64,000 nucleotides of DNA from positions 5,696,259 to 5,760,258 of the forward strand of contig ML680086.1 of the NCBI GenBank assembly GCA_007922225.1, in the 5' to 3' direction. Position 1 is the stretch's first letter. Every line of letters starts with the position of its first letter. Positions 10,597 to 20,640 of the stretch are shown one piece after another. The position numbers were made by a program, and so were the translations under genes. Source of the DNA: Emydura subglobosa. Lineage: Eukaryota > Chordata > Testudines > Chelidae. A model generated the notes under the pieces. That model was not told the DNA's origin, made no database searches, and was given only the letters and a program-made list of their open reading frames with translations.

Positions 10597-10883
10597 ATTA
10601 CAAGAAGTAATTGTCACTGTTCACCTCCTAATCAATGGTTGTGAATAGGCCTCATCTACTCGAACTGAATGGACTTTGCTAACACCTACCCTCCCCATTG
10701 TTGTTCCTTACCCTTGGATGTATGTATATGCCCCTTATCTGATTTCTATTTCTTGCATCTGACGAAGTGGGCTGCAGCCTACGAAGGCTTATGCTTGGAG
10801 AAATTAAATGTGTTAGTCTTTAAAGTGCTACAGATCTCTTGTTGTTTTTTCTGTATACAGACTAACACGGCTACCCCTCTGGA
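10597..10883 (+). repeat. Right terminal copy of the PLE
   Basis: This copy begins just after the endonuclease frame ends and closes with 'actaacacggctacccctct', next to the second target duplication. Positions 10597-10851 pair with the left copy; the last 32 bases have no partner, so the left copy is shortened at its outer end. It holds the plus-strand hammerhead-like motif at 10755-10794. Confidence 0.8.
10755..10794 (+). ncRNA. Hammerhead-ribozyme-like motif, right PLE terminus
   Basis: The order is GCAT, core CTGACGA (10759-10765), one extra A, stem II arms GTGGGCT (10767-10773) and AGCCTAC (10776-10782), core GAA (10783-10785), a very short stem III region GGCTT, and ATGC (10791-10794), which pairs with the opening GCAT as stem I. 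Penelope-like elements are known to carry minimal hammerheads with an almost absent stem III. The extra A after the first core and the GGCTT in place of AGCTT may weaken it. Activity is not shown. Confidence 0.5.
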
Positions 10884-11430
10884 ATTCTTCTTTTTGGTAG
10901 CTCAGCTACCTCATTCATGAGTTTCCCTAGAACTCTTGGGTATGTTCCATCTGGGCTGGGAGACTTCTTGCTCTTCAGTTATCTTGTTCCAGCACCTCTT
11001 AACGGCTGATGGTACTTCACTTTTGTTACCTGAGAAGAGTAGCTTTGGGGAAGGTATCTACCCAATATTTGTTGCGGTGAATGCTGAGCAGATAAGTCAT
11101 TTAGCTTCTTTTTATGGTCTTCATCCTCCTGGATGGTTCCCTGAAGTCCTGCTGACTCAGGCTTCCTGTTTCTGATATGCTTGTCATTTGTATTCATGTT
11201 TCTGCTTATTTGCTCTTCCGATTGATTCCCTATTTGCCCTCCTAATTTCCAATTCGGGTTGCACTTGTCATCGTTGATGGCACTTCGTATTGGTGATGCC
11301 TGACCTGAGTTCTCAATTTTTGAAGGCTGTCTTCCAGCTGTTGTTCCCTGCCATTCCACCAGACTCTGTTTTTGGTGGGTTTGGATTTTTTTGTTTTCCC
11401 TCTCTTATTTCTTTAGGGTTGTGCTGTGCT
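10884..11430 (-). mobile_element. CR1 LINE relic (segment 3 of 3)
   Basis: The antisense CR1 sequence resumes directly after the Penelope target duplication ('tagaactcttgggtatgttc', 'catctgggctgggagactt', 'tcaggcttcctgtttctgat'). On its own strand this is upstream RT/endonuclease-linker sequence, so the three segments together form a single colinear CR1 of roughly 1.7 kb. The upper end near 11430 is where I can no longer follow the similarity and is approximate. Confidence 0.65.
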
Positions 11431-13516
11431 CAGCCCCGGCCCCTCCTAAAATACACAAATGAAAAAAGCTGTAAACACCATTTGTGTTGGCAGACTGCTC
11501 TTCAAGGGAACACTTCAGTTCTGCAGGAATGTCTGGCTTGGCCCCGTCACAGTTGCTTGGCCAGTGGGTTTGCCCAGCCCTTCCTTTGGCATCTCCTCAT
11601 CAGGAAGTCTTTCCTTACATTCAGCATAAAACTCCCATTTGTAATTTCTCCCCTATTAGAAGCCTGCAAATAATGACTCTCTCTCCATGGAGCAGGCAGC
11701 CTTTGCTAGCTGGAGATGGTTAGCATGTCCCCCCTCCCATCATTGGCACTTAGCCAAGCTGTGCTGCACTTAGTGGGCCCCTCCATTCATCGGAATCCAT
11801 TCCTCCAGACCCGAGGAGACGTGTGTGCCTTTTCTCTGAACTGTCCAATTTGCCAGCGTTTTTCTGGCCTCTAATTCTGATACATTTATTATGGTTTTTA
11901 GAGGAACCGCTTGCCGCTAAGGGAATGGGGCATCCATGTAACGTCACGCTTTGCAATTATGTGGCCTTGCAGCTGTGGTTGCAGAATGACGGATGGATTT
12001 GTTAGCATCTGGAGCACAGGCTGATTCCACAGTCACTGGGAAGCTAGGTACAGCCTGTCTGTTTCCCCTCCCTGAAACCAACCCTAGAGCTCAAGGCCAG
12101 GATAAGGCAGGGTTGCCCTGTGCAAACATATCTGCTGGTTCAGCTGTGCTCCCTGGCACGGCGGCCTGAATCAGAATAGCTTGGGATTCTGGTTGGGTCT
12201 CATCCAGGCATCTATTTAACGCTCTGACAAGGAGATGGTCACATCTTCTTGATCCAGTTATTGCTCTCCTAGAGGCAAATATAGAAATGTGATTATTTTT
12301 TAAATCCCAAAGTTTCTGCCACTTTCTGCTGAATTAAACCCCCCCGCAAAGATCTGATCCTTTGATTTGGTGTCAACCTTCCAGGGGTGAATCCGATGCT
12401 GCCTATCTGAGTCTGCAGAAAGCCTGACACTCTAGCTCTGAGCGGAAGGAGCTGTAAAACGTTTTATCCATTCTGCTACTGGTACAGAGCCATAGAGTGT
12501 GGGTAGGGTCTAAAGGGAAGCTAAGTGGAGTAAAAGCAGCTCCTTTCCTAAATCTCCTCTTTTTTCTCCACTTCACCTCCAAGGGCCATTGCGTGGCGGG
12601 GGGAGGGGACAGCCTCAAACTGGAGCCACCGCAGCTGTCAGCAGCTGCATGGGATGCAAGCAGCTTCTCGGCTTTACTGGGAGAGCATCATAGTGAGGCA
12701 CAAGGATGAAGTCTAGCTGCTGCGATGCGATTAAAGTTGTTTTACACCGTTAATATTCAGTAAAACAGCATTACCCTGCTTCAGCCCCTACTCGCCCCCG
12801 TTCCATCTGGATTTTATATGCTGATATCCTCAGCAGCCCTGGAGTTCCAGATTAATGTTTGCCCCTGGCTGGAAACTGGATGAATTTGTAGCCCAAAGAG
12901 CTAGAGCCAAGGCGATAGTCTAAACAGTGCTCAGGAGAATGGCCACTAAAATCAGGTCGGAATTGAAGTAGGTGGAGCGTGGGAAAGCCAGAATGATTGT
13001 GACTGAGGATCTAATATGTCATGACTTCCTGGGGTTATAAATGAACACTAGGCACGACTGGGAATCTGAGAACTTTCCTTTCTAGCCATGGACTGCACAA
13101 GATTCTGATCCTTAAATGGTCCCTCAGGCTAGCAGTTCTATTTTGGCATGGGTCCAAGACTTAATATAGAAAGTCCAGGCTCTTGGACCAGTGTAATTTT
13201 CTGTCCCTGGGCATCTCTCTGTAATTTGATAGATCACCATTTGCTCTGAGTCCCTCTGCCAGTCTGCATGGCCGTGTTCATTCATATCGAGATCAATTTG
13301 AATTAATTTGGTGATAAAAGGTTTCATGAAACACTAGCTAGAATACTCCACTAAAATCCAGATTGAATACATCTGCTGTGCTCTGCTTCCAGGGAGTTTG
13401 TAATTTTTAGTTTTAAACCAATCAAATTTGCTAGGCAAGATCTGTCCTTTATAAGCTCAGGGTTGACTGTTTGCACACTGCTCGGTTATCCCCTAGAGGT
13501 GAAACCTTGACTCCAT
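11431..13516 (+). other. Intron 1, unique sequence
   Basis: No exon, RNA gene or named repeat is evident. Open frames such as those near 11484-11723 and 12403-12709 are short and uncharacteristic. The stretch 12700-12870 is AT-rich with little repeat character and could be conserved non-coding DNA, but nothing in the sequence alone proves it. Confidence 0.5.
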
Positions 13517-13735
13517 TGGGTATGTCTGCACAGCAGTTAAAAACCTTCAGCTGGCCTCTGCCAGCTGGCTGGGGCTCTGGCTAAGGGGCTGTTTAGTTGC
13601 AGTTTAGATATTTGGGGTGAGGCTGGAGCTTTGGCTGTAGGACCCTGTGAGGTGGGAGAGTGGGCTTGAATGTCTACACCACAGTTAAACAGCCCCTTAG
13701 TCCAAGTCAGCTGGTAGGGGCCAGCCACAGATGTA
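13517..13735 (+). mobile_element. hAT-like palindromic MITE, family B
   Basis: 'ggtatgtctgcacagcagtt' opens a long imperfect palindrome whose inner arms are perfect over 15 bp: ctaaggggctgttta (13581-13595) and taaacagccccttag (13686-13700). 'gaatgtctacacc' and 'cagctgg..ggccagcc' are other diagnostic words of this reptile MITE. The far end is lost and runs into another diverged repeat phrase ('ggcaaaactcccactgactt'). Confidence 0.65.
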
Positions 13736-13899
13736 TTCATTGAGACCAGTGGCAAAACTCCCACTGACTTCAGTAGAGTCCAGATTTCACTCTAGCTATT
13801 GAATGTTTTCAAAGAAAAGATTTTCTAGTAATTTGTCTTCACACGTTAAAAAAAGACAGTAACAATAATTCCACCAGAACCTGGCTAGATGGTTTCCAT

Positions 13900-14047
13900 T
13901 GAGCAGTTTTGATCACGGTAGCTCAGACAGAAGTGATGGGCTGGATGCAGGAATCACTGGGTGAGGTTCTGTCTCCTGTATTATCCAAGAGGCCAGAGCA
14001 GATAACCCCAATTGTCCCTTCTGGCCTTGGAATCTATGTGTCTGTGA
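13900..14047 (+). mobile_element. CR1 LINE 3' end, plus strand
   Basis: The sequence closes with 'attgtcccttctggccttgg' and 'aatctatgtgtctgtgag', the CR1 terminus found in turtles, here with drifted terminal octamers. It is 5'-truncated to about 150 bases. It is the same tail type as at 22600-22825. Confidence 0.65.
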
Positions 14048-16504
14048 GCAGATGGCAGCTGCTCCATACTGAGGTCATGCTCCAGACCGCAAGCACTGGC
14101 GATGCAGCAGTATGCTCAAGAGGAAGGACTGTCACATTTTCAAACATGTAGTTTGTGCCTTTCTTATGCACATGCAGAAATCAGCTGTGCAGTCACAAAT
14201 CCCTAGTGTGCGCATGTGTAAGGCATGAGCGCTGTGGGCACGTGTGGCAGGTGTACACTTGGGCACTCACTTTCAAAAGCGGGGCTTACGAGGCAGCAGA
14301 TGGCATCATTTACCATTTGGTACTTTTGCTATTAAAGCCAGTTCCAATGAGTATTTGGGGAACCTGCAAGCCAGGTAGGCCCAGATGTGGGCCGTGGAAT
14401 TTCCTGTTCTGAGCTGCAGCTCTGCTCTCTTCCCCTTCAGTCAAAGCAACAATAATGTGCATTTATAGAGGAGTTTAGAGTTTCTAGCCACTTCAGAAGA
14501 ACTGACCAATGGGGATGTGTGGCCCAGGATGCAATGTTGGGCCTGAGCTGAGGCTCCTGGCTGCATTGCAAACTGCGGCTTGTAGTCCCTCTGGGGCCGC
14601 ACAGCCTTGTATTAAAGAGCATCTGCTGATGCAGCTCTTGGGAGTCCTTGCAAGCTGTCGTTGTGGCCCTAGAATGGGCAAATTTGGGGCACCTCTGTCT
14701 CAATGAAGCAGTGCAGACTTAGGCCAGGCTCCCGTTTAGACCAGTCCACTTCCCTGGTTGATCTGCGGAGTTGACTGTCCTCCTGCCCATGTTGAGAGAT
14801 TAGGACTCCCATCTGTTGCCTGCCCTCAAGAGTGGAGCAAAAGGACAGAATGATTCCCACACCACTCACTCTGTGGACCCCCAGCATCTTGGGTTTGTTG
14901 CTGGCCAGCTGTGATTATGGCATTTTCAGCCCCCATCTTGCCGGTGGAGGAGAAAGGAGCTCTCTTGCCTCTGGCCATCTAAAGAGCTGGTCATTACAGA
15001 TTGGGGTAGTTAGTGCTTTCTAATTTGGTGTGTTCGAGACTTGTTTGTTTTCTGAAGCTGATCACGTGTGTTCATGGAGTACTTGGGAGTAACAATTTCC
15101 TTCTCCGTTGAAGATATTGGAGGCATTTTCATCTAGAGAAGTACCTGCATGCTGTAACTTAAACGCTGGATGGGGATGGTGGATTGGACTGTGTACTGCA
15201 CTGTTCCAGCCTCTGCGCTTTATTGTATCATAATAACAATACCCGTATAGTGCTTCCGAAAGGTGGGTAAGCATCCTTGGGATCCAGCCTTTAATTACGG
15301 ATTGCATGCTACTGCTCAATCCACACAGCTCCCTCGGGCCGTTTGCTGAGTTTAATGTGATGCAGTCGCAGCCCCAGTGAGCTCTTAGCAATGTAAGTCT
15401 TTCTCTGAAAGGCGGCTTCATTTCTAAGGACCCTTTCTCTGCTGAGCTCCCTATTAGAACACGTCTCCCGCGAGGACGCTCTGCTCCCTAGAACTGTGTG
15501 TTCCCTAGAGCTTACTATGGTGTTCTTGTTTTCCAAATTGCGATGGCATTTCTGCCCTGCTGCTCTGATTGAGAACAGCCAAAGCACAGCAATGGGAAAC
15601 AGCCGTATGGGACATTTTGGCAGAAAGACGGGGGGGTTTTTTTGTTTTTAATGCCTGCGTTTGCCTGCAGTGGTATGCATCTGGCCCTTTGGCCTGGCAC
15701 AGTGCTTCCTACTGATTGCTGCCTCTGACAAGTGGTAGTGGGTGATTAACCTGATACAAAATGGCACCCAGAATCGCAAGCTGGGTTGGATTTCTCCCCT
15801 TTGGCATTTCAGGAGTTTACATTCATCTGGTTGTGTTTGTTCTCCCTGCACTCTCTCTGCACTGCGTCTGTGTTAGTCTTGTGGGAAGGCAATCCTGGAT
15901 TGCTTTGTTGAGGGTATCTATTTGCAATCTAGCATTTAAAGATAACAGTGACTGGTCCCCACAGCCGTCCAAGCTCAAGACTCTGCCTTGAATCTCAGCC
16001 CTTTGGGTATTTCTTGGCCAGGTTTTTGGCAGTGTGGGTGCCATAGGCGCCGTGGTTGCAGGTGTGGTAGAAAAGAGGTCAGAAGGGAGATGGGTCCTGT
16101 CTGAGCAGGTCACAGAGGGAGCTGTTGTGGAGTCTTCCTTTTGGCCAGATTCATGCCATGTTTTACTGGCAATGAGCCAGGTGCCCAACCTGCATGAAAT
16201 GGAGCGAATTGTGGCCGCCCTCATCTTTAATATGCACCCTTGGACACCACAAGGCTCAGCTATCCAAGCGCTTCTGCCTAGATAAATGGAGCATTGCATG
16301 CTAGGACCTGTAGTGTACAGAGCACACCTGTATTATTCTGTATGTTTTTACTACCAGCAATGTGCTGCCCAGCACACAGACAACCCCGGCCCGAGGGCTC
16401 TCAGCATCAGGGCAGCCATGGGCTGTGGAGCAGAACTCCATGGGCCACGTTTGTTCACCCAGTGCCTTATTCTGTTGTACTGTGCTGAAGTTCCGGCGTG
16501 AAGG
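14048..16504 (+). other. Intron 1, unique sequence
   Basis: No exon or clear mobile element. Short phrases such as 'aataatgtgcatttatagag' (about 14450) and 'aataacaatacccgtatagt' (about 15230) resemble old L2/MIR debris. The stretch around 15290-15480 lacks repeat character and may be conserved non-coding DNA; that is a guess. Confidence 0.45.
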
Positions 16505-16610
16505 AGGCAGTGTAACTGAGTGGCCAGGGCCCTAGGCTGGGATGCAGCGAGTTGGGCTCCGTTCTTGGCTCTGCTGGGTCACCACAGGTAAGTCATGCGC
16601 CTTGGTGTCC
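16505..16610 (+). mobile_element. MIR-type SINE fragment
   Basis: 'ggcagtgtaactgagtggcc' then 'aggctgggatgcagcgagtt', 'ttcttggctctgctgggtca' and 'aggtaagtcatgcg' follow the MIR layout (promoter-derived head, then 'ggctctgcc' and 'caagtcact'). It is diverged and ends without a clear tail. Confidence 0.5.
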
Positions 16611-19589
16611 AGCTGCCTTGCCCCTTGTATTGTCCTTTCTGCCTTTGTGAAATGCCACCAGAGCAGGATTCTCCCACCCTCCCCACCCCCCCGCTGAGAC
16701 AAAAATGGCGAAAAGGTGGGAGGCAGGGGAGACTTGGGCCACTGTTTCTCCAGCTGAGAAATGGGGGCTGTGATTCCAGGGCTGTGTACGTGCCGTGGGT
16801 CTCTGGTGTGGCGGCTGAGGGGTTTGCCTCAGATCCTGGGTTTGCATTATGTAACTTAGTAAATGCAATGGCTGAAGTGAGAGCGGGAGACTGCTGTGTG
16901 AGCGCTTTCTGATGGCCAAGCGAGCTGGAGCCTTTGCTGCCCTGGGAGATGATGCCTCATTTTATCATCTGACTTGACATGCTGACTGAGACAGGCCTGC
17001 TAAGCCATTGTTCGGTCCCCTTTGCCCGCTGGATCAATCAAAAGGCTTTCCAGGCGCTGCTGTCCCGTGACTGGCTTGCTGCGGCTGATCACAGCAAGGG
17101 ACTTGCAGGCCTGGAAAGACAAGAGGGACACCCCCACCACCCCCAACGGCACTCAGTAAAAGTCTGACGGTTTCAGGGAAGGCAGCAAAGAGTGTGACCT
17201 GCAGAGGAAAGGGCCGAGAGACCTGCTGTCTGCGGAGGAGTCCTGCACCGGGGGCAGCCAGCAGGGCCGGCCCGTGCGAGTGCTGTGTAACCGGACTGGA
17301 GGAAGTTCCTCTCATCGTGGGTTGCAGTGCGGCCTGTGGGCAGCCCCGTGCACTGCTGGCTTGGGGGGAGGGACGCTGGAGTGCCATCCCCTGCCCTTGG
17401 GCCTGTCAGTTTGAGGAGAGGCTGCCCCTCCCTGCTGGCCCGTGCTTTCCTGCCACATCCCGTGCTGGAGCCCTGGCCTGGCAGTGATGTCCCCAGTGCA
17501 GGGTTCTGCACTTCCAGCGGGATCAGGCAGGAGAGGCTGGGCTGGGGACGCCAGCACTGCAAAATGGGGGCAGGAAGAGCTGCAAGTGTATTAACTTTCT
17601 CTCCCTCCCTTTGCTCCCACGTGGGAATCTGCTGGGAGCAAACTCACGCAGGTGAAGGCCAGTGTCTGTGTGTTCTGCGCACAATAAGGCCTTTTCTGCT
17701 GCCCAGCTGCATGAGAATCCCTAGCGTTGTACATGTTCAAAGCACTTCTTGCACAGTAACTCTCCTCCCTGCCCTGGGAGGGAGGTGACTAAGGATTAGC
17801 CCAGTCCTGGGGAGAAGGGAGCGCAGGCAAAGCAGCGGCAGGGTTTGCCCCAGGCCATGCAGCTGGCCAGGTTCCTAAGGAAACTAAGCGTTCAATTGCA
17901 CAGCCCTGCAGTACCCCACACTTGTTTCAGATCAGCTGTTTGCAGATGCACTCACTCACCTGGTGTGTTGCCCAGGAGATCTGTGGTTATCTGAGCCAGT
18001 GAACCAGCACTGGACCTTGGGAGCTCCTGGCTTCCAATCCTGAACTCAGCCCACTAGGCAGTACTGCCCCTTAGCTTTTCCTTAACACAGGAGTCCCCAT
18101 CACTTGAGGGCTCAGAAGGAAATGCCTGGTGCTGCTTTGCCAGGGGCAGAGTGGAGCTGCGAGGCATTCCTGAGATACAGGAGTGTCAGATGCACTGTGC
18201 TGGCCGCTAGAGGATCAGCTTAGCCGAGGTTCCTCCTTTCGACTCTCACGCAGTCTGCTCTTGAACTTGTTGCTTTGGCCTTAAAGTTTCTTGCATCTTG
18301 GCTCCTTTGCCACAGGGCATCAGCCTCCCTCCACAGCCAGGGCCTCCGGGAGTGTGGCAGGGCCACATGGTCACCTGGGACTCGCTGGCCTGTTGCCCCA
18401 GCAGGCCGGCCCCAAAGGGATAGTCCAGCGCCATGGCCTGATTTGTTTTCCCGTTGGAGGGGAGGGGATGCTGGTAAATGATCCTGCACGCCCCAGGTGT
18501 AGGTGTGCCTCGCTGCATGGCAGTGGTGCTGTGGTTGTGAAACCCGACACTGAATGGGGCTGCAGAGCAGAACACGTCCTGCTGTGATCCATGCCATGCC
18601 CCACTGACCATGGTGGGGAGAAAGCAGGGCCCAGAGCAGTACGTCCCCAAGGACACGTGTAGGCAGCAGGGGTGGGATGAGGGCCCTTTGCAGAGCCAGG
18701 TCAGGGATTGGAGGGCCGGGCGACATCCTGGCAGCTGCTGCTTTGCCTGCTCACAGCTGCATGTGGAAGATCTCTTCCTTGTCAACCCGCATCACGCTTG
18801 TTTTAGCTGCTGCTTCTGTCTGTGCTTCGCCTGGGGAGGATCCTGTCCCACCCCCTCCTTCCTCTTTATTTCACTGGAAATATTTACAGCCCTGGCATGC
18901 GCCGCCCCCTCCTGGCCTGTGCTCAAGTCTCTCAGGTTTGATTTGTTCCTGGGGATGTCAGGGTTACTCCAGCAGCTGAATGTGCTCTTAGCGGTGGGGG
19001 CTGGAGCAGGGAAGTAGGTTCTCCAAGCAGAAGAAAGGGCTTGTCCGTGACTCGCTGTGGGCCCTGACAAGGATCAGCCCAAGTGTGTCTCTTCTGAGGG
19101 GAGTCGTGGCCCTGCAAGCACAGCATTAAAGGAACTTGGCAAAGGGGCTGCGCCTCTCTTCCCCAGGCCAAGGATGGCTGTTCCCTTCTCCCACCCTTTC
19201 CCTGCTTTGGGTCTGTGCTATGCTCTCTGCCTGGCTGGGGTCAGTTCCCGTCTTGGCTGGCTTTGCAGGACTGGGCGTGTGCTGTCCTGCGGGAGCTGGG
19301 CTGGAAACGTGGCCGTTATTGGAGGAGCTGCTGTAACAGGGCCAGAGCGCTGCTCTCTGCAGGCTTTGCTGCTAGCTTCCCCGAGAGGCTCTAGTCACGT
19401 GGCCTTACAGGATGGGTGGGCCACATGCTGTCCTCCCAGCTCCAGCCCTGCCCTGGTGCCAGGTGCCCAAGACAGCATCTCAGATAGGAATATCTCCCTC
19501 CTGGAGCATGTTGTCTCTGGCTTGGCAGCCCCCTTCTGCCAGGCAAAGCATTTGCCTCTCTGTGATGCATCTGTGCCTAGGGTAACCAC
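16611..19589 (+). other. Intron 1, GC-rich part
   Basis: GC content rises here and remains high to exon 2 except in the LTR-like insertion. Long open frames on several strands (for example near 17034-17788 and 18220-18785) reflect scarcity of A/T stop codons; none has a recognisable domain. A MIR fragment lies at about 17720-17880 and a possible one at about 17990-18070. Confidence 0.5.
17720..17880 (-). mobile_element. MIR-type SINE, minus strand
   Basis: 'tacatgttcaaagcacttct', then 'gggagggaggtgactaagga', and 'tttgccccaggccatgcagc' match, in order, the reverse complement of the MIR tail and core ('tttacatg..agcgctt' to 'aacttgcccaaggtcac'). It is an old, diverged copy. Confidence 0.5.
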
Positions 19590-20640
19590 CTGAAAATGCT
19601 AAGGTCAGGGCAGTCTGTAAAAGGAGAGCAGATTCTCCCAGCACTGGTAGGTGACACTGAAGTCAGACTTCCCAACAAGCCACAGGCAGTGCTTCTGATT
19701 CCCCACACTGGTTATCAAGAAGCCAAAACAAAATATACACAGCCCCCTTTACTGCGTTCCAGTCTCTGGCTCTCAATCAGCCACTAGGTCCAGTAAAGAG
19801 ACCAGTTATTTAAAACTCTGTGCTCTTTACCAAAAAGGTTTCTCCTGACCCCAAAGGGTCAGCCACAGTGCCAGATCAATATAAGCTTGGATCTTACCCA
19901 AAATACCACGCTGCCAGCCAATCCTTTAGCAACTAAAACTAAAGGTTTATTATAAAAAGAGAGAAACAAACTATAAGAGAAATGTTAAATAATTAAAGCA
20001 ATCACATACATACAAATGATTTGAAAATCTATATGTATCAGGTTTCCAGTAGAATTGTGGCATTTGCAGGCTTGTATAATCCCTCTGGTATACATCCAGT
20101 ACCTGGATGGGTCTCAGTCCTTTGATTCACAGCTTCAGTTGTAGATGAGTTGATCCAGAGGTAGGTGAAGACTAAAGACAAAATGGATGTGGTGCAGCTG
20201 CCTTATATGTCCCTTGGCCTTTGCCATGCGGCTTGTGGAAATTTACAGAAATAAGATGGAGTCCATGGTCATATGAGTAAGTCCTGGTAACTCATCAGGT
20301 GTGGCCCGGCTTCGTTCTCTCCCTGGGTCCATTGTACCTGTGAGTTTCCTTAATGAGCTGCAGCCATCCTGTCTGGGGTGTTGCCCAGAAACACAACACA
20401 AGTGGAAATACAGATATGCCTTATATATTTATAACCTGCATTTATAACACACATACACACAAACAATATTATCATACTTAGCAAATTATAACCTTTCTAA
20501 CGGTACTTGACATGGCATATCTCATACGAATTACTGTCTTTTTGAAATATTGATGTTAAGCAATATCATGAATGATCCCCTTAATCCAGACAGCCCCTTA
20601 ATCCTCATTGGGCAGAAATGCCTCTGCAGTGCATGTGAGA
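19590..20640 (-). mobile_element. LTR-retroelement-like AT-rich insertion (probable solo LTR)
   Basis: An AT-rich block of about 1 kb interrupts GC-rich intron. On the minus strand it contains a polyadenylation signal AATAAA (complement at 19946-19951) in a setting I recall from reptile and bird endogenous retrovirus LTRs, where 'aataaacctttagttttagt' is followed by 'ggattggctggcagcgtgg'. I see no gag, pol or env reading frame, so at most this is a solo LTR or fragment. Its ends are approximate and no target duplication was fixed. Confidence 0.45.

Larger units (their letters stand above)
9294..10883 (+). mobile_element. Penelope-like retroelement (PLE), 5'-truncated, with inverted terminal copy
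   Basis: The insertion is flanked by an 11-bp duplication, attcttctttt, at 9283-9293 and 10884-10894. A terminal region of about 265 bp is present twice in inverted orientation, at 9294-9560 and 10597-10851; the right copy runs 32 bp further. Between them the plus strand encodes the end of a Penelope-type reverse transcriptase (IHFLDTTI, LYRKPTDRNTYLH) and a GIY-YIG endonuclease. The inverted-copy arrangement and small target duplication are typical of Penelope-like elements. The element is dead: it is 5'-truncated, with an in-frame stop at 10037-10039 and a frameshift before 10297. Confidence 0.85.

Noticed and set aside
18220..18785. Two long minus-strand frames in intron 1
   Set aside because: GC-rich, no domain, Cys/Pro/Gly-rich random composition.
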